A DNA stretch of 64,000 nucleotides, from the NCBI RefSeq assembly GCF_001598235.1, contig NZ_BCYO01000001.1:62001-126000 (forward strand), read 5' to 3'. Positions 44,857 to 54,425 of this stretch are shown piece by piece. Below the pieces are notes generated by a model. The model worked only from the letters and a program-made list of their open reading frames with translations. It searched no databases and was not told the DNA's origin. This DNA comes from Polaromonas jejuensis NBRC 106434. Its GTDB lineage: Bacteria; Pseudomonadota; Gammaproteobacteria; Burkholderiales; Burkholderiaceae_C. The first letter of the stretch is position 1; every line of letters starts with the position of its first letter. The translations under genes and the position numbers were made by a program.

Positions 44857-45402
44857 TTAAAAGGATACCAGCATCTCTACCGGCCCCGACCGGCCGTCGA
44901 CCCGGGCAATCCGCAGGGCCGTCAGCAAGCCGCGGTCATCCTGCTGGCGCAACCGGGCCTGGGTTTGCGCGGCTTCGCCGTCCGTGTTCACGGCGTACAG
45001 CCGGCTCTCAACTTTCCACCCGTCGCCGGCTTCATTGCTGGCGCTCAAGGCCTGCTGGTCATCCAGACGGCAGGCCATGCTTGCCGCCCGGTCGTCACGT
45101 GAAATTTCACTGCGGCAGTAGTCAGGCAGCAAGGAGTCCCTGGCCGGCCGAAAACCCGACAGGAATCTGACAGAGCCCAGGGTATCGACCGGCGCAATAT
45201 TGACAAAGACATTGGCCGAGCAGCGCACCTGCACCGAAGAACTGCCGGTGGCTGAACTGGTGGCGCTGACACAGCTGTCGTTGTTGGAGGTACCCGCGCT
45301 GTTCAGCGTGATTTGCACGCTGAATTGTCCGTTCGCACTGCCCGCAAAGCTGGCCGCAGCCACAAGCAGCAAAGAAACGCCTAGGACGAGGTTGCGGCGC
45401 AT
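44857..45402 (-). CDS. secreted pilus-cluster protein of unknown class
   Basis: A 181-residue exported protein. The signal peptide runs to ASFAGS; the mature start GQFSVQITLNSAGTSN has the look of a SCPU beta strand, then a Cys pair, then a long charged C-terminal half (RSEISRDDRAASMACRLDD) not seen in simple SCPU subunits. It is two bases upstream of the chaperone gene and probably a minor subunit. Confidence 0.7.
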   Translation of the reverse strand: MRRNLVLGVSLLLVAAASFAGSANGQFSVQITLNSAGTSNNDSCVSATSSATGSSSVQVRCSANVFVNIAPVDTLGSVRFLSGFRPARDSLLPDYCRSEISRDDRAASMACRLDDQQALSASNEAGDGWKVESRLYAVNTDGEAAQTQARLRQQDDRGLLTALRIARVDGRSGPVEMLVSF

Positions 45403-45426
45403 GGGTGTGGGCCAACAGCGAGTCGA

Positions 45427-45894
45427 TTAGTACGTGATGGTCAGCGTGCGAGCGGAGTCGGTGGCGGTACAAACGGTTGGGGAGGTTTGTGCCGTGCTGC
45501 AGGTGCCAGACTGGTCCTTGGCCACTGTAGCCTTGATTTTATAGCTGGTCGCGGTAGTTCCCGCGCCTGTTCCAGTGCTGGCATTGGCCGTATCTCCAGC
45601 GTTACGAATAGCCAGGGTGTAGTCGAGGCCCACCAGTGTGCCCGAAGTCGAGCTCAGTGCCATTGAGTAGCCAAGGGTGTTGGTGCAACGTACCGCGAAA
45701 TCGGTGGAGTTGGTCGCATCGGTGGTCTGAAAAGACGTGTAATTGACCGACAAATTGCCTGGCGTCGTGGTGATCTCGCATTTCGGCGTCAAGTTGACGG
45801 TAACGTCGAAGTTGCCAGTCGCAGTAGCGGCCTGGACGGGCAGGGTGGCAACGCTAATCAGTGCCAGGGCCAGAAGGGTAAGTAGTTTTTTCAT
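45427..45894 (-). CDS. SCPU domain pilin (CsuA/B-like major subunit)
   Basis: A 155-residue single SCPU domain: signal peptide MKKLLTLLALALISVATLPV to QAATA, mature start TGNFDVTVNLTPKCEITTTP, C-terminal SARTLTITY. Good ribosome site (GGAG, 6 bp). First gene of the cluster and most likely the major shaft pilin. The AT-rich upstream zone likely carries the promoter. Confidence 0.87.
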   Translation of the reverse strand: MKKLLTLLALALISVATLPVQAATATGNFDVTVNLTPKCEITTTPGNLSVNYTSFQTTDATNSTDFAVRCTNTLGYSMALSSTSGTLVGLDYTLAIRNAGDTANASTGTGAGTTATSYKIKATVAKDQSGTCSTAQTSPTVCTATDSARTLTITY

Positions 45895-46578
45895 GATGAT
45901 CTCCAGGTGAGTTGAGGAGGAAATGTAAGTAATCGATTTATGTGTGATTTGAATGTAACCAAGAGTTGCGGGATTGAACAGTAGTCGGGCACTCCAAGGT
46001 TTGAGAAGTCGGTAATTTGTCACGACTTGCCATTGAAATCATTGATTTTTTTCAAATCAAGGCGAGGCGGCTGAAGGTGTTGAATTGTAAATGAGCTTTT
46101 CTTTTTGGCTCGCTCTTTTGGGTTTTGTAACTTCATTGATACATATTTGTTGCAACCTTGCAAAAACAAACCCTGTTCTTTTGGGCCGAAGGCGTCCGCC
46201 AACTGCGCCGGCACTCGCGCGGTGAAGGTGTTTTGAGGTCATTCGGCCACTGAGCTGCAGCTTGGTTGCTATGCTTGTGATAGCTTGTTGGCGCCGTATT
46301 TATTGGGTCTTTGGCTGTTTTATCAAAACCCCAGGGCCGGCCGGCGCGACGCTCCGCGCTCCACGCTGCCGTGGTGGCGACCGGCCCGGCCTTAACAGCC
46401 CCTCATCGGCCACACCGGCAAGGGCCCGCACCAGCGCCATGGGCGCCCTTCAAGGCGGGGGGCGTCAAACGGCAGGCGCCTGTTGCGCATAATCCAGCCT
46501 TGACAAGTTGCGGCACTGTCCCTATTTCGGGTGGGTTCCGCTCTTTGAAAAACTTATCCCCTCCACATTCCGTACTCC
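45895..46578. other. 684-bp gap between the pilus cluster and htpG
   Basis: 45900-46180 is AT-rich, presumably the pilus promoter. A repeat-like hairpin GCTATGCTTGTGATAGC lies at 46268-46284, similar to the 5' hairpin of the 59-bp repeat. The remaining GC-rich part has no supported gene. Confidence 0.45.
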
Positions 46579-48468
46579 ATGCAAAAACAAACCCTCGCTT
46601 TCCAGGCCGAAGTCGCCCAGCTGCTGAAGCTGGTCACCCATTCGCTGTACTCCAACCCCGAAATCTTCCTGCGCGAGCTGATCTCCAATGCCTCGGATGC
46701 CTGCGACAAGCTGCGTTTTGAGTCGCTCAATGACGCCGGCCTGTATGAAGGCGATGCCGAGCTCAAGGTGCGCGTGAGCTTTGACAAGGCCGCCCGTACC
46801 CTGACCATCACCGACAACGGCATCGGCATGTCGCAGCAGGAAGCGATTGAGCACCTCGGCACGATTGCCAAGAGCGGCACGCGCGACTTCATGGCCAAGC
46901 TGTCGGGCGACCAGAAGAATGACGCGCAGCTGATTGGCCAGTTCGGCGTGGGTTTCTATTCGGGCTTCATCGTCGCCGACAAGATCACCGTGGAAAGCCG
47001 GCGCGCCGGCCTGCCTGCCGCCCAGGGCGTGCGCTGGGTCAGCGATGGCACGGGAGAGTTTGAGGTCGGCGAGATCGAGCGCGCCGAGCGCGGCACCAGC
47101 ATCATCCTGCACCTGAAGGACGACGCCACCGAGTACCTGAATGCCTGGAAGCTCAAGGGCATCATCAACAAATACTCCGACCACATCTCGCTGCCCATCC
47201 TGATGCCCAAGGAGGAGTGGAAAGAGGGCGAGAACGACCAGCCCGGCGAGATGGTCACCACCGGCGAGTGGGAAACCGTGAACCAGGCGGCGGCCCTCTG
47301 GACGCGGTCCAAAAAAGACATCACGCAGGAACACTACGACGAGTTCTACAAGCAGATCAGCTACGACAGCGAAGCGCCGCTGGCGACTACCCACAACCGG
47401 GTGGAAGGCGCCACCGAGTACACGCAGCTGCTGTTCATCCCGGCCAAGGCGCCCATGGACATGTTCAACCGCGACAAGGCGGCGGGCGTGAAGCTCTACG
47501 TCAAGCGCGTCTTCATCATGGACGATGCGCAGGCACTGATGCCGACCTATCTTCGATTTGTGAAGGGTGTGGTGGATTCGGCCGACCTGCCGCTGAATGT
47601 GTCGCGCGAGCTGCTGCAGGAAAGCCGCGCCGTGAAGGCGATTCGCGAAGGCAATACGCGCCGCGTGCTGTCCATGATCGAAGACCTGGCCGCCAACGAC
47701 GCCGGGAAGTTCAAAACCTTTTACGCCGAATTTGGCGCCGTGCTCAAGGAAGGCCTGGGCGAGGACTTTGCCAACCGCGAGCGCCTGGCCAAGCTGCTGC
47801 GCTTTGCCAGCTCGACCACCGACACGACCACGGTGAGCCTTGCCGATTACAAGGCCCGCATGAAGGAAGGCCAGGACGCGATTTACTACATCACCGCGGA
47901 TACCCTGGCCGCCGCCAAAAACAGCCCGCAGCTGGAGATCTTCCGCAAGAAGGGCATCGAAGTGCTGCTGATGGCCGACCGCGTGGACGAGTGGGCGCTG
48001 AATTATCTGAACGAATTCGACGGCACGCCGCTGCAGTCCGTCGCCAAGGGCGCTGTGGATCTGGGCAAGCTGCAGGACGAGGACGAGAAAAAGGCCGCCG
48101 AAGAAGCGCAGACCCAGTTCAAGCCCATTCTCGACAAGCTGAAGGAAGTCCTCAAGGACAAGGCCAAGGATGTGCGCGCGACGACGCGCCTGGTGGACTC
48201 CGCGGCCTGCCTGGTGGTGCAGGACGGCGACATGTCGACCCAGCTGGCCCGCCTGCTGAAACAGGCCGGCCAGGCCGTGCCCGAAGTCAAGCCCATCCTG
48301 GAAGTGAATGCCCAGCATCCGCTGGTCAAGAAGCTGGAAGCCAGCGCCGAATCCGCGAATTTTGACGACCTGGCCCACATCCTGTTTGATCAGGCCTTGC
48401 TGGCCGAAGGCGGCATGCCGCAAGACCCGGCGGCTTACGTCAGGCGAGTGAACGCCTTGCTGCTGTAG
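46579..48468 (+). CDS. htpG: molecular chaperone HtpG (Hsp90)
   Basis: A 629-residue Hsp90. GHKL ATP-binding motifs [14 protein letters not shown] (about residues 34-47) and [13 protein letters not shown], then [11 protein letters not shown] lid-end. Middle domain and C-terminal dimerisation domain follow; length is normal. Assists folding under heat and other stress. Confidence 0.97.
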   Translation: MQKQTLAFQAEVAQLLKLVTHSLYSNPEIFLRELISNASDACDKLRFESLNDAGLYEGDAELKVRVSFDKAARTLTITDNGIGMSQQEAIEHLGTIAKSGTRDFMAKLSGDQKNDAQLIGQFGVGFYSGFIVADKITVESRRAGLPAAQGVRWVSDGTGEFEVGEIERAERGTSIILHLKDDATEYLNAWKLKGIINKYSDHISLPILMPKEEWKEGENDQPGEMVTTGEWETVNQAAALWTRSKKDITQEHYDEFYKQISYDSEAPLATTHNRVEGATEYTQLLFIPAKAPMDMFNRDKAAGVKLYVKRVFIMDDAQALMPTYLRFVKGVVDSADLPLNVSRELLQESRAVKAIREGNTRRVLSMIEDLAANDAGKFKTFYAEFGAVLKEGLGEDFANRERLAKLLRFASSTTDTTTVSLADYKARMKEGQDAIYYITADTLAAAKNSPQLEIFRKKGIEVLLMADRVDEWALNYLNEFDGTPLQSVAKGAVDLGKLQDEDEKKAAEEAQTQFKPILDKLKEVLKDKAKDVRATTRLVDSAACLVVQDGDMSTQLARLLKQAGQAVPEVKPILEVNAQHPLVKKLEASAESANFDDLAHILFDQALLAEGGMPQDPAAYVRRVNALLL

Positions 48469-48499
48469 TTTTTAGCCGGTCGGCAGGCACACAATCACC

Positions 48500-48523
48500 A
48501 GGGCCCTTCGGGGCCCTTTTTTA
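48500..48523 (+). terminator. intrinsic terminator after htpG
   Basis: Stem AGGGCCC / GGGCCCT with TTCG-type loop followed by six T residues, about 30 bp after the stop. Confidence 0.85.
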
Positions 48524-48565
48524 TGACAAAAAGTGGCTCAAGCCGGCGTCAGGTATGCGTTGTCA

Positions 48566-48582
48566 GCTATTGATTGAATAGC
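48566..48582 (+). repeat. 17-bp hairpin half of the 59-bp repeat
   Basis: GCTATTGATTGAATAGC matches the 5' hairpin of the 59-bp repeats but the rest of the unit is missing. It lies between htpG and the end of the convergent srkA. Confidence 0.7.
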
Positions 48583-48604
48583 GTTTGACGGGCCGCCCTG
48601 CGCG

Positions 48605-49660
48605 TTAGCAGATCAGCGGCGCTTCCTGCATGGCCTCGATCTGCTCTTCCAGCATGTCGACCTGGCCTTTCCAGTAGTCGCTGGAGCCAAACCACGGAAA
48701 GTTGATCGGGAAGATCGGGTCGTGCCAGCGCTGCGCCAGCCAGGCGCTGTAATGCACCAGGCGCAGCGTGCGCAGGGGCTCGATCAGGGCCAGCTCGCGC
48801 CGGTCGAACTCGCCAAACTCGTCGTAGCCGTCCACCAGCGCGCCGAGTTGCCGCGTGCACTGCGCGCGGTCGCCCGACAGCAGCATCCACAAGTCCTGCA
48901 CGGCCGGTCCGCTGCGGGCGTCGTCCAGGTCGACAAAATGCGGGCCGGCCAGCGGCAAACCTTCGGGCGTCCACAGGATGTTGCCGGGGTGGCAGTCGCC
49001 ATGCAGGCGCAGCTGCCGGACCTCGCCCACGCTTTCAAACACGGTCTGTGCCACGCGCATCGCTTCTTCAAAGGCCTTGTGCCAGCGTGACTCCATGTCC
49101 AGCGGCAAATATCCGTGGGAGCCGCCCGCCAGCAGGATGTCGCGCGAGGTGTAGCCAAAGGTTTGCAGGTTCAGCGCGGGGCGGTGCGTGAAGGGCCTGG
49201 CCGCGCCCACCGTATGGATGCGTGCCAGAAAACGGCCTATCCACTCCAGCACGTCGAGGTTGTCCAGTTCGGGACGGCGCCCGCCCCGGTAGGGCGACAC
49301 GCTGAAGCTGAAGCCGCCGAAATGGTGCAGGGTGGCGCCGCCCAGTTCCAGAGCGCCCACCACCGGGATTTCGGCCTCCATCAGCTCGGCGGCAAAGGCG
49401 TGTTCCTCGATGATTTGGGCATCGCTCCAGCGCCCAGGCCGGTAAAACTTGGCGACCACCACATTGCTCGCCAGGTCGCCCGAGCCCACCGGGCTGTCCA
49501 GATGGACCTGGTAGACCCGGTTCTCGTAGCTGGACAGCGCCATCAGGCGGCCATCGCCCAGCAAGCCCACGCTGGCCAGTGCGTCCAGCACCAGGTCAGG
49601 CGTCAGGGGCTCATAGGCATGCGCGGCTGCGGGGGCCGTGGCCGGGGTTTTTTCAGTCAT
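48605..49660 (-). CDS. srkA: SrkA/RdoA-like stress response kinase
   Basis: A 351-residue kinase of the APH/YihE family: catalytic loop LHGDCHPGNILW (HGDCHPGN at 220-227), metal-binding DLDD at 244-247, ATP-binding Lys71. In E. coli it protects cells from stress-induced death and is usually in operon with dsbA; here it stands alone. Length normal. Confidence 0.9.
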   Translation of the reverse strand: MTEKTPATAPAAAHAYEPLTPDLVLDALASVGLLGDGRLMALSSYENRVYQVHLDSPVGSGDLASNVVVAKFYRPGRWSDAQIIEEHAFAAELMEAEIPVVGALELGGATLHHFGGFSFSVSPYRGGRRPELDNLDVLEWIGRFLARIHTVGAARPFTHRPALNLQTFGYTSRDILLAGGSHGYLPLDMESRWHKAFEEAMRVAQTVFESVGEVRQLRLHGDCHPGNILWTPEGLPLAGPHFVDLDDARSGPAVQDLWMLLSGDRAQCTRQLGALVDGYDEFGEFDRRELALIEPLRTLRLVHYSAWLAQRWHDPIFPINFPWFGSSDYWKGQVDMLEEQIEAMQEAPLIC

Positions 49661-49862
49661 GCCCTATTGTCTGCGCAGATGGCTTTGCGTTGTGCGGCTG
49701 GGGGCGGTCTTTTGCCCGGTGGCCCGTGCCGCGGGCCGGACCTTTTGGCCGCAGGATTGAAGGTTAAAAGTTCTTTTCACCCAGGATTGGCGGGCACTGT
49801 GAGCTATGAAAAGAGTAGCGATTCCCTGCGTGGGTGAGCGTGTTGACGGCGCTGCCGGCGCC

Positions 49863-49891
49863 AAAAAAACAGCCCCTGGGAAGAGGGGCTG
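49863..49891 (-). terminator. intrinsic terminator after ohr
   Basis: On the minus strand CAGCCCCT / AGGGGCTG stem, 6-bp loop, followed by seven T residues, some 30 bp beyond the ohr stop. Confidence 0.85.
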
Positions 49892-49922
49892 GGCGGGATA
49901 GGAAATGGGCGAACCTGGGGAC

Positions 49923-50342
49923 TTACTTGAGCGTGATCGTGACGTCAATATTGCCGCGCGTGGCGTTGGAATAGGGGCAGACCTGGTGGGCGGCATCGAC
50001 CAGCGCCTGGGCGGCGGTGCGGTCCATGCCGGGGAGGGACACGTCCAGGCGGGCGGCAATGCCGTAGCCGTTGGGGATCTTGCCCAGATCCACGCTGGCG
50101 TCGATGGCGAGATCGGCCGGCAAGGTGATTTTCTGCATACCGGCCACAGCCTTGATGGCGCCAATGAAGCAGGCCGAGTAGCCGGCGGCAAACAGCTGCT
50201 CGGGGTTGGTGCCGGTGCCCGGGGTGCCGGGCGAGCTCAGGGTCACGTCCAGCCGGCCGTCGTCGGTTCTGGATTGGCCATCGCGGCCGCCGGTGGTGTG
50301 GGCATGGGCGGTGTACAGCACTTTGTCGAGTTTCGTGGTCAT
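49923..50342 (-). CDS. ohr: organic hydroperoxide resistance protein Ohr
   Basis: A 139-residue OsmC/Ohr peroxidase with reactive Cys58 (SACFIGA) and resolving Cys122 (QVCPYSNATRGN), and Glu48 next to the active site. Reduces organic and fatty-acid hydroperoxides. Downstream of ohrR on the same strand. ATG at 50342 (MTTKLDKVLY) fits the family. Confidence 0.95.
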   Translation of the reverse strand: MTTKLDKVLYTAHAHTTGGRDGQSRTDDGRLDVTLSSPGTPGTGTNPEQLFAAGYSACFIGAIKAVAGMQKITLPADLAIDASVDLGKIPNGYGIAARLDVSLPGMDRTAAQALVDAAHQVCPYSNATRGNIDVTITLK

Positions 50343-50422
50343 GATGCTTCCTTGGAAAAATGCCTCGGGCGTGAGGCGGGTTGAGAAATCTGAAAGGGCG
50401 GTGTGGGGCGCATGAAGGCCGC

Positions 50423-50881
50423 TCAAGCCACCAGTTGCCGGCGCAAGGCCTGCACTTGCTGGGTCAGTGCCACCAGTTCCGGAATACTGCACCGGGTGGC
50501 GCTGAGCACGCAAGCGGGGATGCCGGCGGCCCGGGTCTTGAGGGCGCGGCCCTCGGGCGTGAGGGTGATGTGAACGCGGCGCTCGTCTTCCACGGCGCGC
50601 AGGCGGGAAATCAGGCCGGCCGATTCCAGCCGTTTGAGCAGGGGCGTGAGCGTGCCCGAATCCAGGTACAGGCGCTCGCCGAGTTGCGACACCGTCAGGC
50701 CATCGCGCTCCCACAGCACCAGCATGGCCAGGTACTGCGGGTAGGTGAGCCCCAACTCATCGAGCAGCGGCTTGTAGATCTTGGTCATGGCCAGCGAGGT
50801 CGAGTACAGCGCAAAGCAGAGCTGGTTGTCCAGCCGCAGCATGGCGTCGGCCTTGGCGGACAAGGGTTTGGGGGTTGGCAT
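50423..50881 (-). CDS. ohrR: organic peroxide sensor OhrR (2-Cys type)
   Basis: A 152-residue MarR protein with the sensing Cys22 (NQLCFALYS) and further Cys124 and Cys131. The latter suggests a 2-Cys OhrR as in Xanthomonas, with an intersubunit disulfide upon oxidation. HTH wing segment [14 protein letters not shown]. It represses itself and ohr. Confidence 0.93.
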   Translation of the reverse strand: MPTPKPLSAKADAMLRLDNQLCFALYSTSLAMTKIYKPLLDELGLTYPQYLAMLVLWERDGLTVSQLGERLYLDSGTLTPLLKRLESAGLISRLRAVEDERRVHITLTPEGRALKTRAAGIPACVLSATRCSIPELVALTQQVQALRRQLVA

Positions 50882-50898
50882 GGGTGAATTATAGCGCG

Positions 50899-50909
50899 CA
50901 ATTAAATTG
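50899..50909. promoter_or_regulatory. candidate OhrR operator
   Basis: CAATTAAATTG, a perfect palindrome around one A, 17 bp upstream of the ohrR start; similar AATT-rich palindromes are known OhrR boxes. Confidence 0.6.
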
Positions 50910-50998
50910 TGTGCAATACAACTGCAAGATGCTGCCCGGGCAGGGCCTTTGCCTGCTAGCGGCCCCGGGGCGGTAGGGCGGCACTAAACTCAAGGGCC

Positions 50999-51952
50999 AT
51001 GCAAAAAACCAGTCCCCCACGCGAGAGCCAGCCGTCGCGCAAATCGCCAGGCGCCGCGCCGCAAGCCACCGGCAAGACCGCACAGGTCATTGAAGAAATC
51101 CGCCCCGGCCAGTCCATAGAACTGCTCAAGGAGCTGCACATCCTCACGCGCGAGGGCCGGCTCAACCAGGACACGCGGCGCAAGCTCAAGCAGGTTTACC
51201 ACCTGTATCGCTTCATTGAGCCCCTGCTCGAGGAAATGGCCGAAGTGGCCGGCAAGGAGCGCGGCTTCACACTGGCCGACCACGGCGCCGGCAAGTCCTA
51301 CCTGGGCTTTATTCTTTACGACCTGTTTTTCAATGTCGCGCATGCCGGGCAGCCCGTCGCCGGCCACATCTACGGCATAGAAACCCGTGCCGAACTGGTC
51401 GAAAAATCGCGCGAACTGGCCGCCCGGCTGGGCTTTGCGAACATGTCCTTCCTGAACCTGTTGGTCGCAGAGGCCACCACCTCCAGCGAGCTGCCGCCGA
51501 CGGTGGACATCGTCACCGCGCTGCATGCCTGCGACACGGCCACCGACGATGCGATTGCCTTCGGGCTGGCCAAGCAGGCGCGCCACATGGTGCTGGTGCC
51601 CTGCTGCCAGGCCGAAGTGGCCGGCGTGCTGAAACGAAACAAGGTGCTGGCCATGGGCAAAACGCCGCTGGCCGAACTCTGGCGCCATCCGCTGCACACG
51701 CGCGAATTCGGCAGCCAGATCACCAATGTGCTGCGCTGCCTGCAGCTGGAGGCCAGCGGCTACCAGGTCACCGTGACCGAACTGGTGGGCTGGGAGCATT
51801 CGATGAAAAACGAACTCATTCTGGCCAGCCGGCCGGCCATGCCCAGCGCCGGCAAAACCCGCGCCGCACAGCAGCGCTTGCAGCAGGTGATCGAGCAGCT
51901 GGGCCTGGGCGACCTGACGGCGCGGTTTGCGGTGACGGCCGATGCCGTGTAG
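50999..51952 (+). CDS. class I SAM-dependent methyltransferase
   Basis: A 317-residue protein. The SAM-binding loop is FTLADHGAGKSYLGFILYD (about residues 90-108), followed by GIETRAEL and VDIVTALHACDTATDDAI. The HACDTATDDAI and PCCQAE blocks fit the Methyltransf_32-type group known from eukaryotic METTL25/tRNA-related enzymes. Target unknown. The N-terminus is Lys/Pro-rich and likely disordered. Confidence 0.8.
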   Translation: MQKTSPPRESQPSRKSPGAAPQATGKTAQVIEEIRPGQSIELLKELHILTREGRLNQDTRRKLKQVYHLYRFIEPLLEEMAEVAGKERGFTLADHGAGKSYLGFILYDLFFNVAHAGQPVAGHIYGIETRAELVEKSRELAARLGFANMSFLNLLVAEATTSSELPPTVDIVTALHACDTATDDAIAFGLAKQARHMVLVPCCQAEVAGVLKRNKVLAMGKTPLAELWRHPLHTREFGSQITNVLRCLQLEASGYQVTVTELVGWEHSMKNELILASRPAMPSAGKTRAAQQRLQQVIEQLGLGDLTARFAVTADAV

Positions 51953-51962
51953 AAAAGCAGGC

Positions 51963-52901
51963 TCAGGCGCTTGTCAATCCTTGCTTTGATGCTATCAATC
52001 GAATAGCGCTCAGCACTTCGCCCTGGGCTTGGGTGGGGCTCATGTCGGCCCGCAGCGTCAGGCCCACGAGCTCCTCGGTTCCGGCCATGCTGACCGGCAG
52101 GCTCACCAGCGCCCCGCTGTCCAGCTCGGGCCGCACGGCGCCCAGCGGGAAAAACCATACCGCATCGCTGCCGGCGGTGTAGTGGCGGGCGACGGTCACC
52201 GACAGGGTTTCCAGGGTGCGCGCCGGCGGGCCCAGGCCGCGGGCCAGCAAAAAGCTGTCGACCGTGTGGCGTATCGCCGTGCCCTGGCTGGGCAGTATCA
52301 GCGTGAACGCCGGCAGGTGCGCCAGCGGATTGGCCCGCAGGACCGGGTCGCTCAGCAGGGGGTGGCCCGCACGCACGGCCAGCACCAGCGGGTCGGCATA
52401 CAGGTGCTCAAACGTCAGGCCCAGCATGTGGGCGGGTTCGGCAAAGCGGCCAATCACCAGGTCCAGCTCGCGCTGGCGCAGCTGCGCCAGCAACTCGGGG
52501 TTGGCGCCGGTGTGGATGCGCAGGCTGGTGTTCAGGCCTGCCTGTTCCAGCTGCCGCAGCAGCTGCGGCATCAGCCAGGGCGCCACCGTCGGCAGCACGC
52601 CCACGGTGACCACGGCGCGGCCCTGGCGGCGGGTTTGGTCCACGCTGGCCACGGCTTCACGCAGGGCGCTGACGCTGGCGCCGGCGTGGCGCATGAAGGC
52701 TTCGCCCTCGCGCGTCAAAACGGCCCCCTTGCGGCCGCGCTCGAACAGCCGCACCGCCAGCATCTCTTCAAGCTCCTTGAGGGTTTTTGAGACCGCCGGC
52801 TGGGTGATGGACAAGACACCGGCGGCTTTCTGCAGGCTGCCATGCTGCGCCACGGCCAGAAAACACTGCAAATGCCGGAATTTGATGCGGTCTTCGATCA
52901 T
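51963..52901 (-). CDS. pcaQ: LysR-family activator PcaQ
   Basis: A 312-residue LTTR; HTH in HGSLQKAAGVLSITQPAVSK (about residues 20-39), effector domain with VTVGVLPTVAPWLMP. It is divergent from pcaHG, the classical arrangement for PcaQ, which activates in response to beta-carboxy-cis,cis-muconate. A piece of the 59-bp repeat overlaps codons near its C-terminus. Confidence 0.88.
   Translation of the reverse strand: MIEDRIKFRHLQCFLAVAQHGSLQKAAGVLSITQPAVSKTLKELEEMLAVRLFERGRKGAVLTREGEAFMRHAGASVSALREAVASVDQTRRQGRAVVTVGVLPTVAPWLMPQLLRQLEQAGLNTSLRIHTGANPELLAQLRQRELDLVIGRFAEPAHMLGLTFEHLYADPLVLAVRAGHPLLSDPVLRANPLAHLPAFTLILPSQGTAIRHTVDSFLLARGLGPPARTLETLSVTVARHYTAGSDAVWFFPLGAVRPELDSGALVSLPVSMAGTEELVGLTLRADMSPTQAQGEVLSAIRLIASKQGLTSA
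51991..52007 (+). repeat. 17-bp hairpin half of the 59-bp repeat within pcaQ
   Basis: GCTATCAATCGAATAGC, the 5' hairpin of the repeat, lies in the 3' end of pcaQ, where its minus strand encodes AIRLIAS. Confidence 0.65.
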
Positions 52902-52914
52902 GCGTAACTATATC

Positions 52915-52961
52915 CAATGGTTATAAATGCCTGCAGAAAATGTCAATATACATAACCATTG
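52915..52961. promoter_or_regulatory. inverted ATAACC sites in the pcaQ-pcaH gap
   Basis: CAATGGTTAT at 52915-52924 and its exact inverse ATAACCATTG at 52952-52961. ATAACC/GGTTAT half sites are the PcaQ recognition element; the pair spans the divergent promoter. Confidence 0.65.
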
Positions 52962-53042
52962 ATGTCGAATACAGTCCCTTCATTCCTCGTCGAGGTGCCT
53001 GAACGCACCCCGCGGATCGTTCCAACATCCCATGGAGACCTT

Positions 53043-53756
53043 ATGAAACCGGACCTCAGTGACAGCTACCTCGCGCCCCGCGACTGGACCAGCCACCCCG
53101 CCCACATTGACCCTTTGTACAAGTCGACGGCGCTGCGCGGCCCGACCAGACCGCTGCTGCCCATCAAGCAGGCCCTGTCGCAGCTCAATGCCCCGGTGTA
53201 TGGCAGCGACAGCCTCGGCCCGCTGGACAACGACCTGACCAAAAACGCCGTGAAGAACGGCGAGCCTTTGGGCGAGCGCATCATCGTCACCGGCCGGGTG
53301 ACGGACGAAGACGGCCGGCCGGTGCGCAACACGCTGGTCGAGGTGTGGCAGGCCAATGCGGCCGGCCGCTACGTGCACAAGGCCGACCAGCACGATGCGC
53401 CGCTGGACCCCAACTTCCTGGGCGCCGGCCGCTGCATGACGGACGACCAGGGCCGCTACAGCTTCAAGAGCATCAAGCCCGGCGCCTACCCCTGGGGCAA
53501 CCACCCCAATGCCTGGCGGCCCAACCACATCCATTTCTCGCTGTTCGGCGACTACTTTGCCAGCCGCCTGGTGACGCAGATGTACTTCCCCGGCGACCCG
53601 CTGCTGCAGTACGACCCGATGTACATCGGCGCGCCCGAGCACCTGCGCGACGTGATGGTGGCCAGGTTCAGCCTGGACGTGACCCAGCCCGACTATGCGC
53701 TGGGCTATGTGTTCGACATCGTGCTGCGGGGCCCCAAGGCAACGCGTTTTGAATAA
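53043..53756 (+). CDS. pcaH: protocatechuate 3,4-dioxygenase beta subunit
   Basis: A 237-residue intradiol dioxygenase subunit. Iron ligands line up by spacing with Pseudomonas PcaH: Tyr110, Tyr149 (GAYPW), His162 and His164 (NHIHF). It cleaves protocatechuate between the hydroxyls to beta-carboxy-cis,cis-muconate. The ATG at 53043 has GGAG at a normal distance; the longer frame upstream crosses the PcaQ site. Confidence 0.95.
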   Translation: MKPDLSDSYLAPRDWTSHPAHIDPLYKSTALRGPTRPLLPIKQALSQLNAPVYGSDSLGPLDNDLTKNAVKNGEPLGERIIVTGRVTDEDGRPVRNTLVEVWQANAAGRYVHKADQHDAPLDPNFLGAGRCMTDDQGRYSFKSIKPGAYPWGNHPNAWRPNHIHFSLFGDYFASRLVTQMYFPGDPLLQYDPMYIGAPEHLRDVMVARFSLDVTQPDYALGYVFDIVLRGPKATRFE

Positions 53757-53772
53757 GCCGCCAGGAGACATC

Positions 53773-54384
53773 ATGAGCCAACTCAAACAGACCCCTTCGC
53801 AAACCGTGGGACCCTACTTCGCCTACGGTCTGGCACCCAGCCAGTATGGCTACGACCTGAAGAGCCTGTTCACCCCCGTGCTGGCCCAGCCGCACGCCGC
53901 GGGCGAGCACATCCGCATCACCGGCCAGGTGTTTGACGGCGCCGGCAATCCCGTCAACGATGCGCTGGTCGAGATCAGCCAGCCCGATGCGAACGGCCAG
54001 CCGGTCGCCTCCGTCGCCGATGCCGAGGCCAGGGGCTTTGCCGGCTTCGGCCGCTGCGGCACGGGCACGCTGGCGCAAAACCACTATGTGTTTGACACCG
54101 TCAAGCCCGGCGTCGCCGAAGGTTTCGAAAACAAGGGCCAGGCGCCCTTCATCAACGTCTGCGTGACCATGCGCGGCCTGCTGGTGCACACCTTCACGCG
54201 GATCTATTTTGATGACGAGGCCGCGGCGAACAGCCAGGACGCGGTGCTGGCCAGCGTGCCCGCGGAGCGGCGCGCCACCCTGATCGCCAAACGCCAGATG
54301 ACGGGCGCCGGACCGGTGTACCGCTTTGACATCCACATGCAGGACAGCGCCAGGGGCAAGGAAACGGTGTTCTTCGATTTGTGA
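53773..54384 (+). CDS. pcaG: protocatechuate 3,4-dioxygenase alpha subunit
   Basis: A 203-residue partner of PcaH lacking the iron ligands. TPSQTVGPYFAYGL at the start and HTFTRIYFDDE near the end are family features. AGGAGACATC gives the ribosome site. The remaining pca genes (pcaB, pcaC, pcaD, pcaIJ) are not in this window. Confidence 0.95.
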   Translation: MSQLKQTPSQTVGPYFAYGLAPSQYGYDLKSLFTPVLAQPHAAGEHIRITGQVFDGAGNPVNDALVEISQPDANGQPVASVADAEARGFAGFGRCGTGTLAQNHYVFDTVKPGVAEGFENKGQAPFINVCVTMRGLLVHTFTRIYFDDEAAANSQDAVLASVPAERRATLIAKRQMTGAGPVYRFDIHMQDSARGKETVFFDL

Positions 54385-54425
54385 AGGTGCAGTGCCGGGC
54401 CGCAGCGCGCGGACGGCCAGCATTC

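Noticed and set aside
46160-46595. 15-bp direct repeat GCAAAAACAAACCCT at 46160 and at the start of htpG (46581)
   Set aside because: A repeat of this length is expected by chance about once or twice in 64 kb, and one copy is coding.
46522-48423. Long minus-strand frame opposite htpG
   Set aside because: Antisense shadow; htpG on the other strand is unmistakable.
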